A DNA stretch of 39,192 bases from Acidovorax sp. Root219. Lineage in GTDB: Bacteria > Pseudomonadota > Gammaproteobacteria > Burkholderiales > Burkholderiaceae_C. The stretch covers positions 143,709 to 182,900 of the forward strand of contig NZ_LMIJ01000013.1 in NCBI RefSeq assembly GCF_001428665.1. Reading direction: 5' to 3'. The translations under genes were made by a program, and so were the position numbers. Of the stretch, positions 16,811 to 26,111 are shown in pieces; position 1 is the stretch's first letter; the number at the start of each line of letters is the position of its first letter. The notes under the pieces are model-generated. The model saw only the letters and a program-made list of their open reading frames with translations, did not search any database and was not told where the DNA came from.

Positions 16811-17605
16811 TCAGCCCCGCACCGCCCCGTGCAGATCGAGTGCGTTGTCCGTCGCGGCGCCGCGCGCCGTGTTGTCGAAGATGCACCACACGCTGCACGC
16901 CTCGCGCGCTGCTGTCTGCAGCCGCAACGCCAGGGCGTTGATCAGCGCGGCGTCGTAGGCCGAGTAGTACACGCGGGGCGAGCCGTGCAGCCGGCAATAG
17001 ACCAGCCCGGGCCAGCCGCCGGGTGCCCGCCCACGGTCGTGCAGCACCGGGTCGGCCAGTACGCGGGCGACCCGCCAGTGGGCCAGCAGTGCATCCCCTT
17101 CGGCCGTGAACCAGCTGGCATGGCGCGGTTCGACGGCAATGCCGCCCCCGGCATGCCGGCGCCGCAGGCTGCCCAGGAACGCATCGGCCACCGCAATGTC
17201 GAGCGACAGGCTGGGCGGCAGCTGGACCAGCAGGCAGCCCAGGCGGGTACCCAGGCCCTCCGCCTGGTCCAGAAAGGCCTGCAGCAAGGGCTCGGTGTCC
17301 TTCAGGCGCGCCGTGTGCGTGATGCTGCGCGGCAGCTTGGCGCAAAAGCGGAACGCGGGCGGCGTGGCCGCAGCCCAGCGTTCGTACGTGCTGCGCTGGT
17401 GCGACCGGTAGAACGACGAGTTGATCTCGACAGCCGGCAGGTGCTGTGCATAGCGCTCCAGATGGGAGCCAGCAGGGCCTGCCGAGGCAAACCGGTGCTG
17501 ACTGGCACGCGGCAGGCCCCAGCCCGCGGTGCCGATCATCAGGGGTGCAACGGCGGTGTCGCTCGGATGTGCAGGGCTGTGGGCCACCCCTGCGGGCGTC
17601 AGCAT
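16811..17605 (-). CDS. DUF72 (YecE-like) family protein
   Basis: A 264-residue protein of the DUF72 family, a TIM-barrel-like fold of unknown activity. Visible blocks are MIGTAGWG near 23, VEINSSFYRSH, FRFCAKLPRSITH, GCLLVQLPPSL, IAVEPRHASWF, GLVYCRLHGSPRVYYSAYD and the C-terminal WCIFDNTARGAATDNAL. All the usual conserved stretches seem present and the length is normal. The start ATG at 17605 overlaps the stop of the preceding hydrolase gene by 7 bases (ATGCTGA) and has no good ribosome site, which suggests translational coupling. The frame is open further upstream but only as a shadow of the hydrolase gene. Confidence 0.88.
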   Translation of the reverse strand: MLTPAGVAHSPAHPSDTAVAPLMIGTAGWGLPRASQHRFASAGPAGSHLERYAQHLPAVEINSSFYRSHQRSTYERWAAATPPAFRFCAKLPRSITHTARLKDTEPLLQAFLDQAEGLGTRLGCLLVQLPPSLSLDIAVADAFLGSLRRRHAGGGIAVEPRHASWFTAEGDALLAHWRVARVLADPVLHDRGRAPGGWPGLVYCRLHGSPRVYYSAYDAALINALALRLQTAAREACSVWCIFDNTARGAATDNALDLHGAVRG

Positions 17606-18390
17606 GGGGCGGCAGACGCTCGCATGCCCTGCGAGCCGGCGCCGCTGTGTGCGTAGGGGCGCCATGCATGCAATGGCTGGGCCAAGCGGTCCGCCACCAC
17701 CCTCAGCACGGCTGGGTTCCAGGGCATGCCGCAATGGCTGCCCTCGATTTCGATGGATTCGGCGCGTCCGGCTCGCTTCATGTCTCTGCATGCCTGCCAG
17801 GCGACCACGCCATCGGTCCTGCTGTAGATTGACGTGGTAGGCACTGGCGGGGCCGTGCGCAGCTTTCCAATCATTTTGGAGTCGGCTGGGGGCGTGCTGC
17901 CATTGAGCAGGCGGTACACCAGTCCCACGTTGGTGTGTTCGGCGGCGCCCGCAACCGGCGTCCCGATGGTGATTACCTGGCGCACGCGTGAGCGCAGGCG
18001 CTTGGCCACTTCGCGCGCATAGATGCCACCCAGGCTCCAGCCAATCAGGCTGATGGGCGCGGCATGGCCGGCGGTTCGCGCTTGCACGTCCTGCGCCAGC
18101 GTGTCGAGCCAGGCATCGATCTCACCCTTGGGGCCGGTATTGAGCCCCTGCCCCCAGTCGAAACAGCGGTAACCCAGGCGCTCGCAGAACGAACGCAGGG
18201 GCCGCGTCACCAGCCCATTGGTGGCCAGACCGGGAAACACGACGACGGCATGCCGATCACCCTGGGGCAAGGCGGCTTCGCGCATCACCTGGTGCTGCGC
18301 AAACTCCCATCCGGCGCGCACGGGCTCCAGCGCCAGCAGTGCGTACGAAGGGGGGCGAATGGGCGAGTTCGATGGCGATCTGCTGGGCAT
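17599..18390 (-). CDS. Alpha/beta hydrolase (lipase/PGAP1-like)
   Basis: A 263-residue predicted cytoplasmic hydrolase. The core has VVVFPGLATNG (about 50-60, oxyanion region), nucleophile elbow IGWSLGG (Ser near 118), then VITIGTPVAG, an acid in YSRTDGVVAW and a catalytic His in EGSHCGM. The GTPVAG and SRTDGVV context resembles triacylglycerol lipases and esterases that act on acyl esters. No signal peptide is seen. The ATG at 18390 has GGAG 7 bases upstream and is preferred to a GTG at 18429. The DUF72 gene starts inside its last codons, so the two are likely made together, though no shared pathway is known. Confidence 0.85.
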   Translation of the reverse strand: MPSRSPSNSPIRPPSYALLALEPVRAGWEFAQHQVMREAALPQGDRHAVVVFPGLATNGLVTRPLRSFCERLGYRCFDWGQGLNTGPKGEIDAWLDTLAQDVQARTAGHAAPISLIGWSLGGIYAREVAKRLRSRVRQVITIGTPVAGAAEHTNVGLVYRLLNGSTPPADSKMIGKLRTAPPVPTTSIYSRTDGVVAWQACRDMKRAGRAESIEIEGSHCGMPWNPAVLRVVADRLAQPLHAWRPYAHSGAGSQGMRASAAPC

Positions 18391-18493
18391 GGAGGGCTCC
18401 GATAAGGCTGGCCTCCATGGTGCCGTCACGGGCTCTGGCGCCGTGCAGCACTTCGCCCCAAGCTCGGGTCGGCGCTGTCTTACGCGCTCCAGC

Positions 18494-19126
18494 CTACTGG
18501 ATCAGGTTGTTCTTGAGCGCGTAGTAGGTCAGGTCGCTGTTGGAGTCGAGGTGCAGCTTTTCCATCAGGCGGGTGCGGTAGGTGCTCACGGTCTTTACGC
18601 TCAGCGACAGGTCTTCGGCGATGTCGCCGACGTTGGCGCCCTGGGCCAGCTTGAGGAACACCTGGAACTCGCGCTCCGACAGGTGTTCGTGCGGTGGCCG
18701 CTCACCCGGCCGGTTGAGCTGCTGGGCCAGCAGCTCGGCCACGGTGGGCGTGAGGTAGCGCTTGCCCAGCGCGATGACGCGGATCGCCTCGACAATGTCG
18801 GCGGGCTTGCAATCCTTGTTGAGGTAGCCGCTGGCCCCCTGGCGGATGAGGTTGATGGCGTAGTGCTCCTCGGGGTAGCCGCTGAGGATGAGGATGCCCA
18901 TGTCCGGCGCCTTGGCGCGCAGCATGGACATGGCATCGAGCCCGCTCTGCCCGGGCATGGCCAGGTCCATCACCAGGACGTCGATGTCATGCTCTCGAAT
19001 GAGGTCGATGGCCTCGCGCCCGTTGGAGGCTTCGCCCTCCACCCGCAGATCCACATGGTCGGCCAGGAACTGGCGCAGGCCTGCACGAACAATTTTGTGG
19101 TCATCCACGATGCCGATCTTGATCAT
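18494..19126 (-). CDS. NarL/FixJ-type response regulator (REC-LuxR HTH)
   Basis: A 210-residue DNA-binding response regulator. The receiver domain (1-120) begins IKIGIVDDHKIVRAGL, has the phospho-acceptor in VLVMDLAMPG (about Asp53) and the lysine region GYLNKDCKP. A GerE/LuxR helix-turn-helix lies at about 145-205 (LSEREFQVFLKLAQGANVGDIAEDLSLSVKTVSTYRTRLMEKL). ATG 19126 follows AAGAAGA; the open frame upstream is a shadow of the ligD end. No cognate kinase is adjacent, so it is an orphan; several hybrid kinases in this window could in principle feed it. It lies 44 bases downstream of ligD on the same strand, close enough for readthrough. Confidence 0.92.
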   Translation of the reverse strand: MIKIGIVDDHKIVRAGLRQFLADHVDLRVEGEASNGREAIDLIREHDIDVLVMDLAMPGQSGLDAMSMLRAKAPDMGILILSGYPEEHYAINLIRQGASGYLNKDCKPADIVEAIRVIALGKRYLTPTVAELLAQQLNRPGERPPHEHLSEREFQVFLKLAQGANVGDIAEDLSLSVKTVSTYRTRLMEKLHLDSNSDLTYYALKNNLIQ

Positions 19127-19169
19127 TGCGTCTTCTTCTTTGGTTAATGAAAAACTGGTGTAAGTACCG

Positions 19170-21746
19170 TCAATTCCTGGCCGCATCCTTGGGCACATAC
19201 GCCAGCAGGCGCATCGCCCCCGACAGGGACACAGCCGCCGCCGCATAGCCGTCCCAGGGGGCATTGCCCTGGCGCAGGCGCTCGCCCACGGTGCGCACCG
19301 TCCAGTGCGCGCCGCTGGTGAGCTGGCCCAGTTCGGACCAGGCCACCGGCACCGAGATGCCCATGCGCTCGCGCGAGCGCGCGGACCAGGCACTCACCGT
19401 GGTGGCCCCGCGCCCGTTGCGCAGGTAGTCCACAAAGATCTTGCCCACCCGGTTGCGCGGGCCGCTCTTGGCGACGAAGCGCGCCGGGATGGTGTCAGCC
19501 AAGTGCTGCACCACGGCCTGCGAGAAGCCCTTGACCGCGTCCCAGCCCTGCAGCCGCTTGAGCGGCACGACCACATGCAGGCCCTTGCCACCGCTGGTCT
19601 TGAGGAAGGCCGGCAGGTGCAGCTCCTGCAGCATCACCTGCACCAGTTGGGCCGCCTCCAGCACGTTGTCCCACGGCACGCCATCGCCCGGGTCGAGGTC
19701 GAAGGTCATGCGGTCGGGCCGTTCGATGCGGTCCTTGCGCGCGTTCCAGGTGTGGAACTCCAGCACGTTCATCTGCGCGGCCGACAGCAGGCCCTCGGGT
19801 TTGGCCACCTCGAGCAGCGGCGCATGGCCTGCGTCGAGCGCGGGGTCGAGCAGCGTGACGCCGTCCATGGCCCCCTTGTCCAGGTGCTTCTGGAAGAACA
19901 GCTCGCCGCCCACGCCATCGGGCGCGCGAACCAGCGAGACGGGCCGGCCCTTGAGGTGCTCCATCATCAGCGGGGCCACGGTGGCGTAGTAGCGCACCAG
20001 TTCGATCTTGGTGATACCGGTGGAGGGGTCGATTACACGGTCGGGATGCGAGATGCGCAGCGAGTCGGGCAGTGCCTCGGAAGCCTTGGCCACACCAGCC
20101 TTGCGGGCCGGTTTCTTCTTTTTGTCGATGGCTTCCATGGCCTGCGGCTTCTCCTGCACGATGGCCCGCGCCGGCTTGTCCGCGCGCAGGCCGTGGAATA
20201 CGGAGTGCCGGATGCGCCCTTCCTTGGTCCACTCGGCAAACGACACCTCGGCAATCAGGCGCGGCTTGACCCAGTGGGCCTTTCTGCCGATGGCGGTCCC
20301 CTCGGGGAACGGGCTCTTGGCGGTGGTCAGCGCGGTGAGTTTGGTGTGCAGCTCCTGCAGCGTGCGTTCGGTGAAACCCGTGCCCACATTGCCCGCGTAG
20401 CGCAGCGCACCATCGTCGCCATGCACGCCGAGCAGCAGCGAGCCGATGCCGGTGCGCGAGCCTTGCGGGTCGGTGTAGCCGCAGACCACGAACTCCTGGC
20501 GATGGCTGCACTTGAGCTTGATCCAGTCGGCATTGCGCCGGGAGGCATAGGCCGCCGACTTGCGCTTGCCGATCACGCCCTCGAAGCCCAGGTGGCAGGC
20601 CGAAGACACGAGGTCGGAAGGTTTGGCCTCGAAGCTTTCGCTGAAGCGCACGCGGTCGTTGGCCCCCTGCGCCACCAGGGCGCGCAGCATTTCGCGGCGC
20701 TCCACCACGGGCAGGCCACGCAGGTCGTGCCCATCGGCATAGGGCAGGTCGAACGCGTAGTACACCAGGTCCTTGGCCACGCTGGCGTCAAAGGCGTTCT
20801 GCAGGGCCTGGAAGTCGGGCGTGCCATGGGCATCAATGGCTACCACCTCGCCGTCGAGCCAGCCGGACTGCATCGGCAACTCGCCGATGGCCTTGACCAG
20901 CTGGGGCATGCGGTGCGTCCAGTCGTTGCCATTGCGCGTGAACAGGCGCACCGAGCGGTTGTGCACCCGGGCCAGCAGGCGGTAGCCGTCGAACTTGAGC
21001 TCCCAAAGCCAGTCCGTGGTGTCCGCTGGCGGCTTGTCCACCAGCGTGGCCAGCTGCGGTGCCAGGGTGTCGGGCAGCGGCACCTTGGCCAGCTTGGCGG
21101 CTTTGGCCTGCACCACGGCGCCACGGGCAACGCCTGCGGGCCGGGGCGGCGCCAGGGGCGCCAGCGAGGCCACGCTGTCGGGCATCTCCTCGACCACGCT
21201 GAACTCGGCTGCCGGCCGCTCGAAATCGTCGTGCTCCTTGATCAGCAGCCACGGGGGCTGCCGTTCATCGCTTTTGCCACCCTTGCCGTGCATGCGCACC
21301 AGCGTCCAGTGGCCCTTGAGCTTGTGGCCATGCAGTTCGAACTTGAGCTTGCCCTTGCGGTAGCCCTCGGCCGCATCGCCCAAGGGCACCCAGTAGCCCC
21401 GGTCCCAGACGATGACCTTGCCGGCGCCGTACTGCTTGGGGGGTATCTGGCCCTCGAACGTGTTGTACGAGATGGGGTGGTCTTCCACCTGAACGGCCAT
21501 GCGCTTGTCGGACGGGTCCAGGCTCGGGCCCTTGGGCACGGCCCAGCTCTTCATGCTGCCGTCGAGCTCCAGGCGCAGGTCGTAGTGCAGGCGGCTGGCC
21601 CAGTGCTTCTGGATCACGTACTGCAGCGCCTCCCCACCCGGCGCCCCGCCATCGGCTGGCTCGGGCGTGATGGCAAAGTTGCGCTTTTGCTTGTACAGGG
21701 CAAGGGAGTCGGCCATGGGGTGGTCTTTCGCCATCTCTTTCGCCAT
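19170..21746 (-). CDS. ligD: Multifunctional NHEJ DNA ligase D
   Basis: An 858-residue LigD with all three modules, which process and seal double-strand breaks with Ku. The N-terminal 3'-phosphoesterase (about 15-190) has VIQKHWASRLHYDLRLELDG and the late HGHKLKGHWTLVRM. The ATP-dependent ligase (about 225-540) carries the nucleotidyl lysine Lys251 in ELKFDGYR, then DGEVVAID, FEGVIGKR and DWIKLK. After a Lys-rich linker (KKKKPARK) the primase/polymerase domain (about 570-855) has FDLDPGDGVPW with the metal Asp pair and SGGKGLHVVVP. The order phosphoesterase-ligase-polymerase is the usual proteobacterial one. ATG 21746 lies 3 bases after the ku stop codon, so the two are co-transcribed. ATGs at 21734 and 21716 are alternatives. 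Confidence 0.95.
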   Translation of the reverse strand: MAKEMAKDHPMADSLALYKQKRNFAITPEPADGGAPGGEALQYVIQKHWASRLHYDLRLELDGSMKSWAVPKGPSLDPSDKRMAVQVEDHPISYNTFEGQIPPKQYGAGKVIVWDRGYWVPLGDAAEGYRKGKLKFELHGHKLKGHWTLVRMHGKGGKSDERQPPWLLIKEHDDFERPAAEFSVVEEMPDSVASLAPLAPPRPAGVARGAVVQAKAAKLAKVPLPDTLAPQLATLVDKPPADTTDWLWELKFDGYRLLARVHNRSVRLFTRNGNDWTHRMPQLVKAIGELPMQSGWLDGEVVAIDAHGTPDFQALQNAFDASVAKDLVYYAFDLPYADGHDLRGLPVVERREMLRALVAQGANDRVRFSESFEAKPSDLVSSACHLGFEGVIGKRKSAAYASRRNADWIKLKCSHRQEFVVCGYTDPQGSRTGIGSLLLGVHGDDGALRYAGNVGTGFTERTLQELHTKLTALTTAKSPFPEGTAIGRKAHWVKPRLIAEVSFAEWTKEGRIRHSVFHGLRADKPARAIVQEKPQAMEAIDKKKKPARKAGVAKASEALPDSLRISHPDRVIDPSTGITKIELVRYYATVAPLMMEHLKGRPVSLVRAPDGVGGELFFQKHLDKGAMDGVTLLDPALDAGHAPLLEVAKPEGLLSAAQMNVLEFHTWNARKDRIERPDRMTFDLDPGDGVPWDNVLEAAQLVQVMLQELHLPAFLKTSGGKGLHVVVPLKRLQGWDAVKGFSQAVVQHLADTIPARFVAKSGPRNRVGKIFVDYLRNGRGATTVSAWSARSRERMGISVPVAWSELGQLTSGAHWTVRTVGERLRQGNAPWDGYAAAAVSLSGAMRLLAYVPKDAARN

Positions 21747-21749
21747 ACG

Positions 21750-22754
21750 TCAGGCCGCCCGGCGCGCCAGGGTCTTCTTGGCGAGCGCCTTCTTCGCCGG
21801 GGCCTTGGCGGCGGCCTTTTTTGCAGGCAGCTTCTTCGCCGCAGTCTTCTTCGCTGCGGGCAAGGGCGTGACCGATGCCGGCTTGCCCTTGGCCTGTACC
21901 GCAGTTGCCTTGCCGCCCTTGCCCTCCAGGCTGCGCTTGAGCAGCGCGGTCAGGTCCAGCACGTCGGCGCCGGCCGGGGCGGTTTCCTTGCCACTGTCGA
22001 CCTTGACCACGGCAGCGGTTTCGCCCGAGGCCACCTTGGTCTCCACGAGCTTGTGGATCTCCTGCGCGAAGGAATTGCGAAAGCTGTCGGCATCCCAGGC
22101 CTGCGTCATGTCCTCGATGAGTTGCAGCGCCATGTCCATTTCGGCCGGCTTGATGCCGGCGGCCTTGGCGTCGAGGGGAGGCAGGTTCAGCTGCTCGAAC
22201 GAACGTATCTCGCCACCCCAGCGCAGCAGGTTCAGCACCAGCGCGCGCCCACAGGGGATCAGCACCGCCAGGTGCTGCTTGGACTGGATGACCACCTTGG
22301 CCACGCCCACCTTGTTGCTTTGGCGCAGGGCCTCGCGCAGCAGCGCATAGACCTTCTCGCCGCGCTTGAGCGGGGCCGTGTAGTAGGGCCGCTCCAGGTA
22401 GACGAAGGGAATCTCGTCGGCATCGAGAAAGGTCTCGATCTCGATGGTCTGCGTGACCTTGGGGAAGGCGGCAGCGATCTCTTCGGGCGTGAGCACTACA
22501 TAGTGCCCGTCCTCGTATTCGATGCCCTTGACGATGTCGGCCGTGGCGATCTCCTTGCCCGTGACCTTGTTCACGCGCTTGTAGCCCACGGGCTCCATGG
22601 AGCGCTTGTCGAGCCAGTCGAAGTCGATGCCCGAGCTCGCCGTGGCCGAGTACAGCCCCACGGGAATGTGCACCAGTCCAAAGCTGATGGCCCCCTTCCA
22701 CATCGTGCGGGTGGAAGTCGGTGCCTTGCCTGCGTCCTCTTTGTCCTGGGCCAT
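21750..22754 (-). CDS. ku: Non-homologous end-joining protein Ku
   Basis: A 334-residue bacterial Ku, which binds DNA ends as a homodimer ring and recruits LigD. The core begins TMWKGAISFGLVHIPVGLYSAT and continues with the family blocks YKRVNKVTGKEI, KGIEYEDGHYVVLTPEE, IPFVYLERPYYTAP and KQHLAVLIPCGRALVLNLLRW. The last 60 or so residues are a Lys/Ala-rich tail (KKTAAKK, KKAAAKAPAKKALAKK), the extended type that adds DNA binding. ATG 22754 follows GAGGGG and the first residues are disordered; earlier codons in frame read poorly. It forms an operon with ligD and probably the DUF3606 gene upstream, 11 bases away. Confidence 0.95.
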   Translation of the reverse strand: MAQDKEDAGKAPTSTRTMWKGAISFGLVHIPVGLYSATASSGIDFDWLDKRSMEPVGYKRVNKVTGKEIATADIVKGIEYEDGHYVVLTPEEIAAAFPKVTQTIEIETFLDADEIPFVYLERPYYTAPLKRGEKVYALLREALRQSNKVGVAKVVIQSKQHLAVLIPCGRALVLNLLRWGGEIRSFEQLNLPPLDAKAAGIKPAEMDMALQLIEDMTQAWDADSFRNSFAQEIHKLVETKVASGETAAVVKVDSGKETAPAGADVLDLTALLKRSLEGKGGKATAVQAKGKPASVTPLPAAKKTAAKKLPAKKAAAKAPAKKALAKKTLARRAA

Positions 22755-22765
22755 CGCAATGCCCC

Positions 22766-22945
22766 TCAGCGGGCGTGGCTCAGGTACTCGCGCACCTTGT
22801 CGGCCGAGGAGCCGACGGCCGCCACGGCCTCGCGCAGCTGCGCCTCGGTAACGCCCAGGCTGTTGGTCCAGTCGCGCACTTCGTAGTGCTCCGCGAGGCT
22901 GATGAAATGGCGGTCTTGGGCGGTCTTGCTGTGGTCGTCGCTCAT
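22766..22945 (-). CDS. Small DUF3606 protein
   Basis: A 59-residue protein starting MSDDHSKTAQDRHFISLAEH and continuing YEVRDWTNSLGVTEAQLREA, with AVAAVGSSADKVREYLSHAR at the end. This matches the DUF3606 pattern (DR-I---E-YEV-YWT--LGV----L--AV--VG-S---VR--L), small helical proteins of unknown function common in Proteobacteria. ATG 22945 has AGAAGGAA about 7 bases upstream. It ends 11 bases before ku on the same strand and is probably the first gene of the ku-ligD operon, hinting at a stress role; that link is inferred from position only. Confidence 0.85.
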   Translation of the reverse strand: MSDDHSKTAQDRHFISLAEHYEVRDWTNSLGVTEAQLREAVAAVGSSADKVREYLSHAR

Positions 22946-23051
22946 GGCGTGGTTCCTTCTCAGAGGGTGCTCTGGAAATTACCACCCGCCTCGGGACGGC
23001 CTTGTAGGACAGCAGCCGATCCACCCCCCGGCGAAATGCCCGGCCTGGGCG

Positions 23052-23474
23052 TCAGGGGGTCTGCAGACGTATGTTCAGGTGCGGTCCGGCAGTCAGGTCG
23101 AAGACATCGGCCCGGGCCAGATCGGGGCAGTGGTGGAACTGCGCGTCGACGAAGTCCGCCGTGAGCTGGCTGGCAACGGCTTCGAGCAAAGCCTGGACAG
23201 TGGCCAGCCCGCCGCCCGCGACTCCGCTGCCCTCCAGCGTATAGCTGTAGCGGCCCTGCCGGTGCGTGACGAGAGCCAAAGCGATCAGGTGGCCCTCGGT
23301 ATCGCCCGCGTAGACACGGCCTCCAGGGAAAAAGAGGGTGTAGCAGCGCACTTTCTGCAGCTGGTCCTGACCGGGAGGGTGGGTGATGGTGACCTCCGAA
23401 GAGATGGGCGGATGGCAAATCAGCGTTGGCTGCCACGGCAGCTGGCTTGGCAAATTCTGCAGCCTGAACCGCAT
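23052..23474 (-). CDS. Hypothetical protein
   Basis: A 140-residue protein I do not recognise. It starts MRFRLQNLPSQLPWQ and contains VRCYTLFFPGGRVYAGDTEGHLIALALVTHRQGRYSYTLEG, a beta-rich stretch, then a Gly-rich turn and a helix (ATVQALLEAVASQLTADFVDAQF). No signal peptide, membrane segment or known motif is seen. Amino-acid composition and codon use look like a real gene, while the opposite strand has no plausible alternative. The ATG at 23474 has only a weak ribosome site. It is divergent from kaiC with a 194-base gap and lies upstream of the DUF3606-ku-ligD genes, about 106 bases away. Confidence 0.6.
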   Translation of the reverse strand: MRFRLQNLPSQLPWQPTLICHPPISSEVTITHPPGQDQLQKVRCYTLFFPGGRVYAGDTEGHLIALALVTHRQGRYSYTLEGSGVAGGGLATVQALLEAVASQLTADFVDAQFHHCPDLARADVFDLTAGPHLNIRLQTP

Positions 23475-23668
23475 GCGCGCAAGAGTCAGGGCCCGCCCGC
23501 GCAGCGCAATCCGGCCGTGTCCTACAGAGCCATGCCTGTGGATTTCCTACGATGTTTACGTCCGGTCACGTTCGCCGTGGCCTGTGCCTGCAGGGACATT
23601 GCAGGTCCCAGTACCGGAGGGTTTCCATTGCAGCCCACTCCATCCCATCTACTCTTGATCGCGCACCG

Positions 23669-25435
<1,767 letters not shown>

Positions 25436-25440
25436 TCGAT

Positions 25441-25767
25441 ATGGCAACCCCCTCCACCCTGCGCGAAAGGCCCACCGCCGAACCGCTCAAACCCGAGTGG
25501 CAGCTCAGGCTCTACGTGGCCGGCTCCACCCCCCGCTCCAATGCCGCGCTGGACAACCTCAAGCGCCTGTGCGAGACGCATCTGGCCGGGCGCTACAGCA
25601 TCGAAGTCGTGGATCTGCTGCTCAACCCGCAACTGGCGGCGGGCGACCAGATCCTGGCCGTACCCACCCTGGTGCGCAAGTTCCCCGAGCCGATCCGCAA
25701 GATCATCGGCGACCTGTCGAACGAGGAACGTGTACTCGTCGGGCTCGATGTGAAGCCCCTCGTTTGA
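25441..25767 (+). CDS. kaiB: KaiB, canonical copy
   Basis: A 108-residue KaiB, a thioredoxin-like, fold-switching partner that binds the KaiC CI ring. It is close to canonical: [65 protein letters not shown] and the end [12 protein letters not shown]. The ATG at 25441 is preferred since AAAGGA (25428-25433) is 7 bases upstream. An ATG three codons earlier (25432) overlaps the kaiC stop as ATGA and would add MID; either way the gene is translationally close to kaiC. Confidence 0.95.
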   Translation: MATPSTLRERPTAEPLKPEWQLRLYVAGSTPRSNAALDNLKRLCETHLAGRYSIEVVDLLLNPQLAAGDQILAVPTLVRKFPEPIRKIIGDLSNEERVLVGLDVKPLV

Positions 25768-25772
25768 ACCCC

Positions 25773-26111
25773 ATGGCACGCACCGAAACCCGCCATGCCC
25801 AGCACGAACAGCCCGCCGAGGTTTCGCAGCCCAACGACTACCGGCTCTACGTGAGCATGGCCTCGCCGATCTCGCTGCGTGCCATCGCCAACGCGCGCCG
25901 CATTCTGCAGGAGGCCTATCCCGGCACGCACCTGCTCACGGTGCTGAACATCGCCGAACATGTGGATCTGGCGCGTGCCGACCAGATCATCGTCTCGCCC
26001 ACCTTGCTGCGCCTGGCGCCGCTGCCGCAGCGCCGCTTCATCGGCGACCTGTCGGACCTGAACCGGCTGCGCAGGGCCTTCGGCATACTGCCGGCGCAGG
26101 GGGCCGCATGA
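25773..26111 (+). CDS. kaiB: KaiB-like protein, diverged second copy
   Basis: A 112-residue KaiB paralogue following the first by 5 bases. It keeps YRLYVSMASPISLRAIANARRI, LARADQIIVSPTLLRLAPLPQRRFIGDLSDLNRL but departs from canonical KaiB: VAG-TP becomes VSMASP, the [10 protein letters not shown] segment becomes LNIAEHVDLA, and the VLIGLD end becomes AFGILPAQG. The first 20 residues are polar and disordered. The retained PTL---P-P-RR-IGDLSD core suggests the same fold; changes fall in the regions that contact KaiC or refold. No good ribosome site precedes the ATG, so coupling to the first kaiB is likely. It may bind the downstream kinase or compete for KaiC; that is inference. Confidence 0.88.
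   Translation: MARTETRHAQHEQPAEVSQPNDYRLYVSMASPISLRAIANARRILQEAYPGTHLLTVLNIAEHVDLARADQIIVSPTLLRLAPLPQRRFIGDLSDLNRLRRAFGILPAQGAA

Noticed and set aside
19305..22886. 1193-codon plus-strand open frame across ligD and ku
   Set aside because: It crosses two well-recognised genes on the other strand and has the same low-information composition; no ribosome site and no family resemblance.
23345..23375. Short match to the dispersed repeat (CGCACTTTCTGC)
   Set aside because: Only about 12 bases agree, within a probable coding region, and the flanks do not match; taken as chance.
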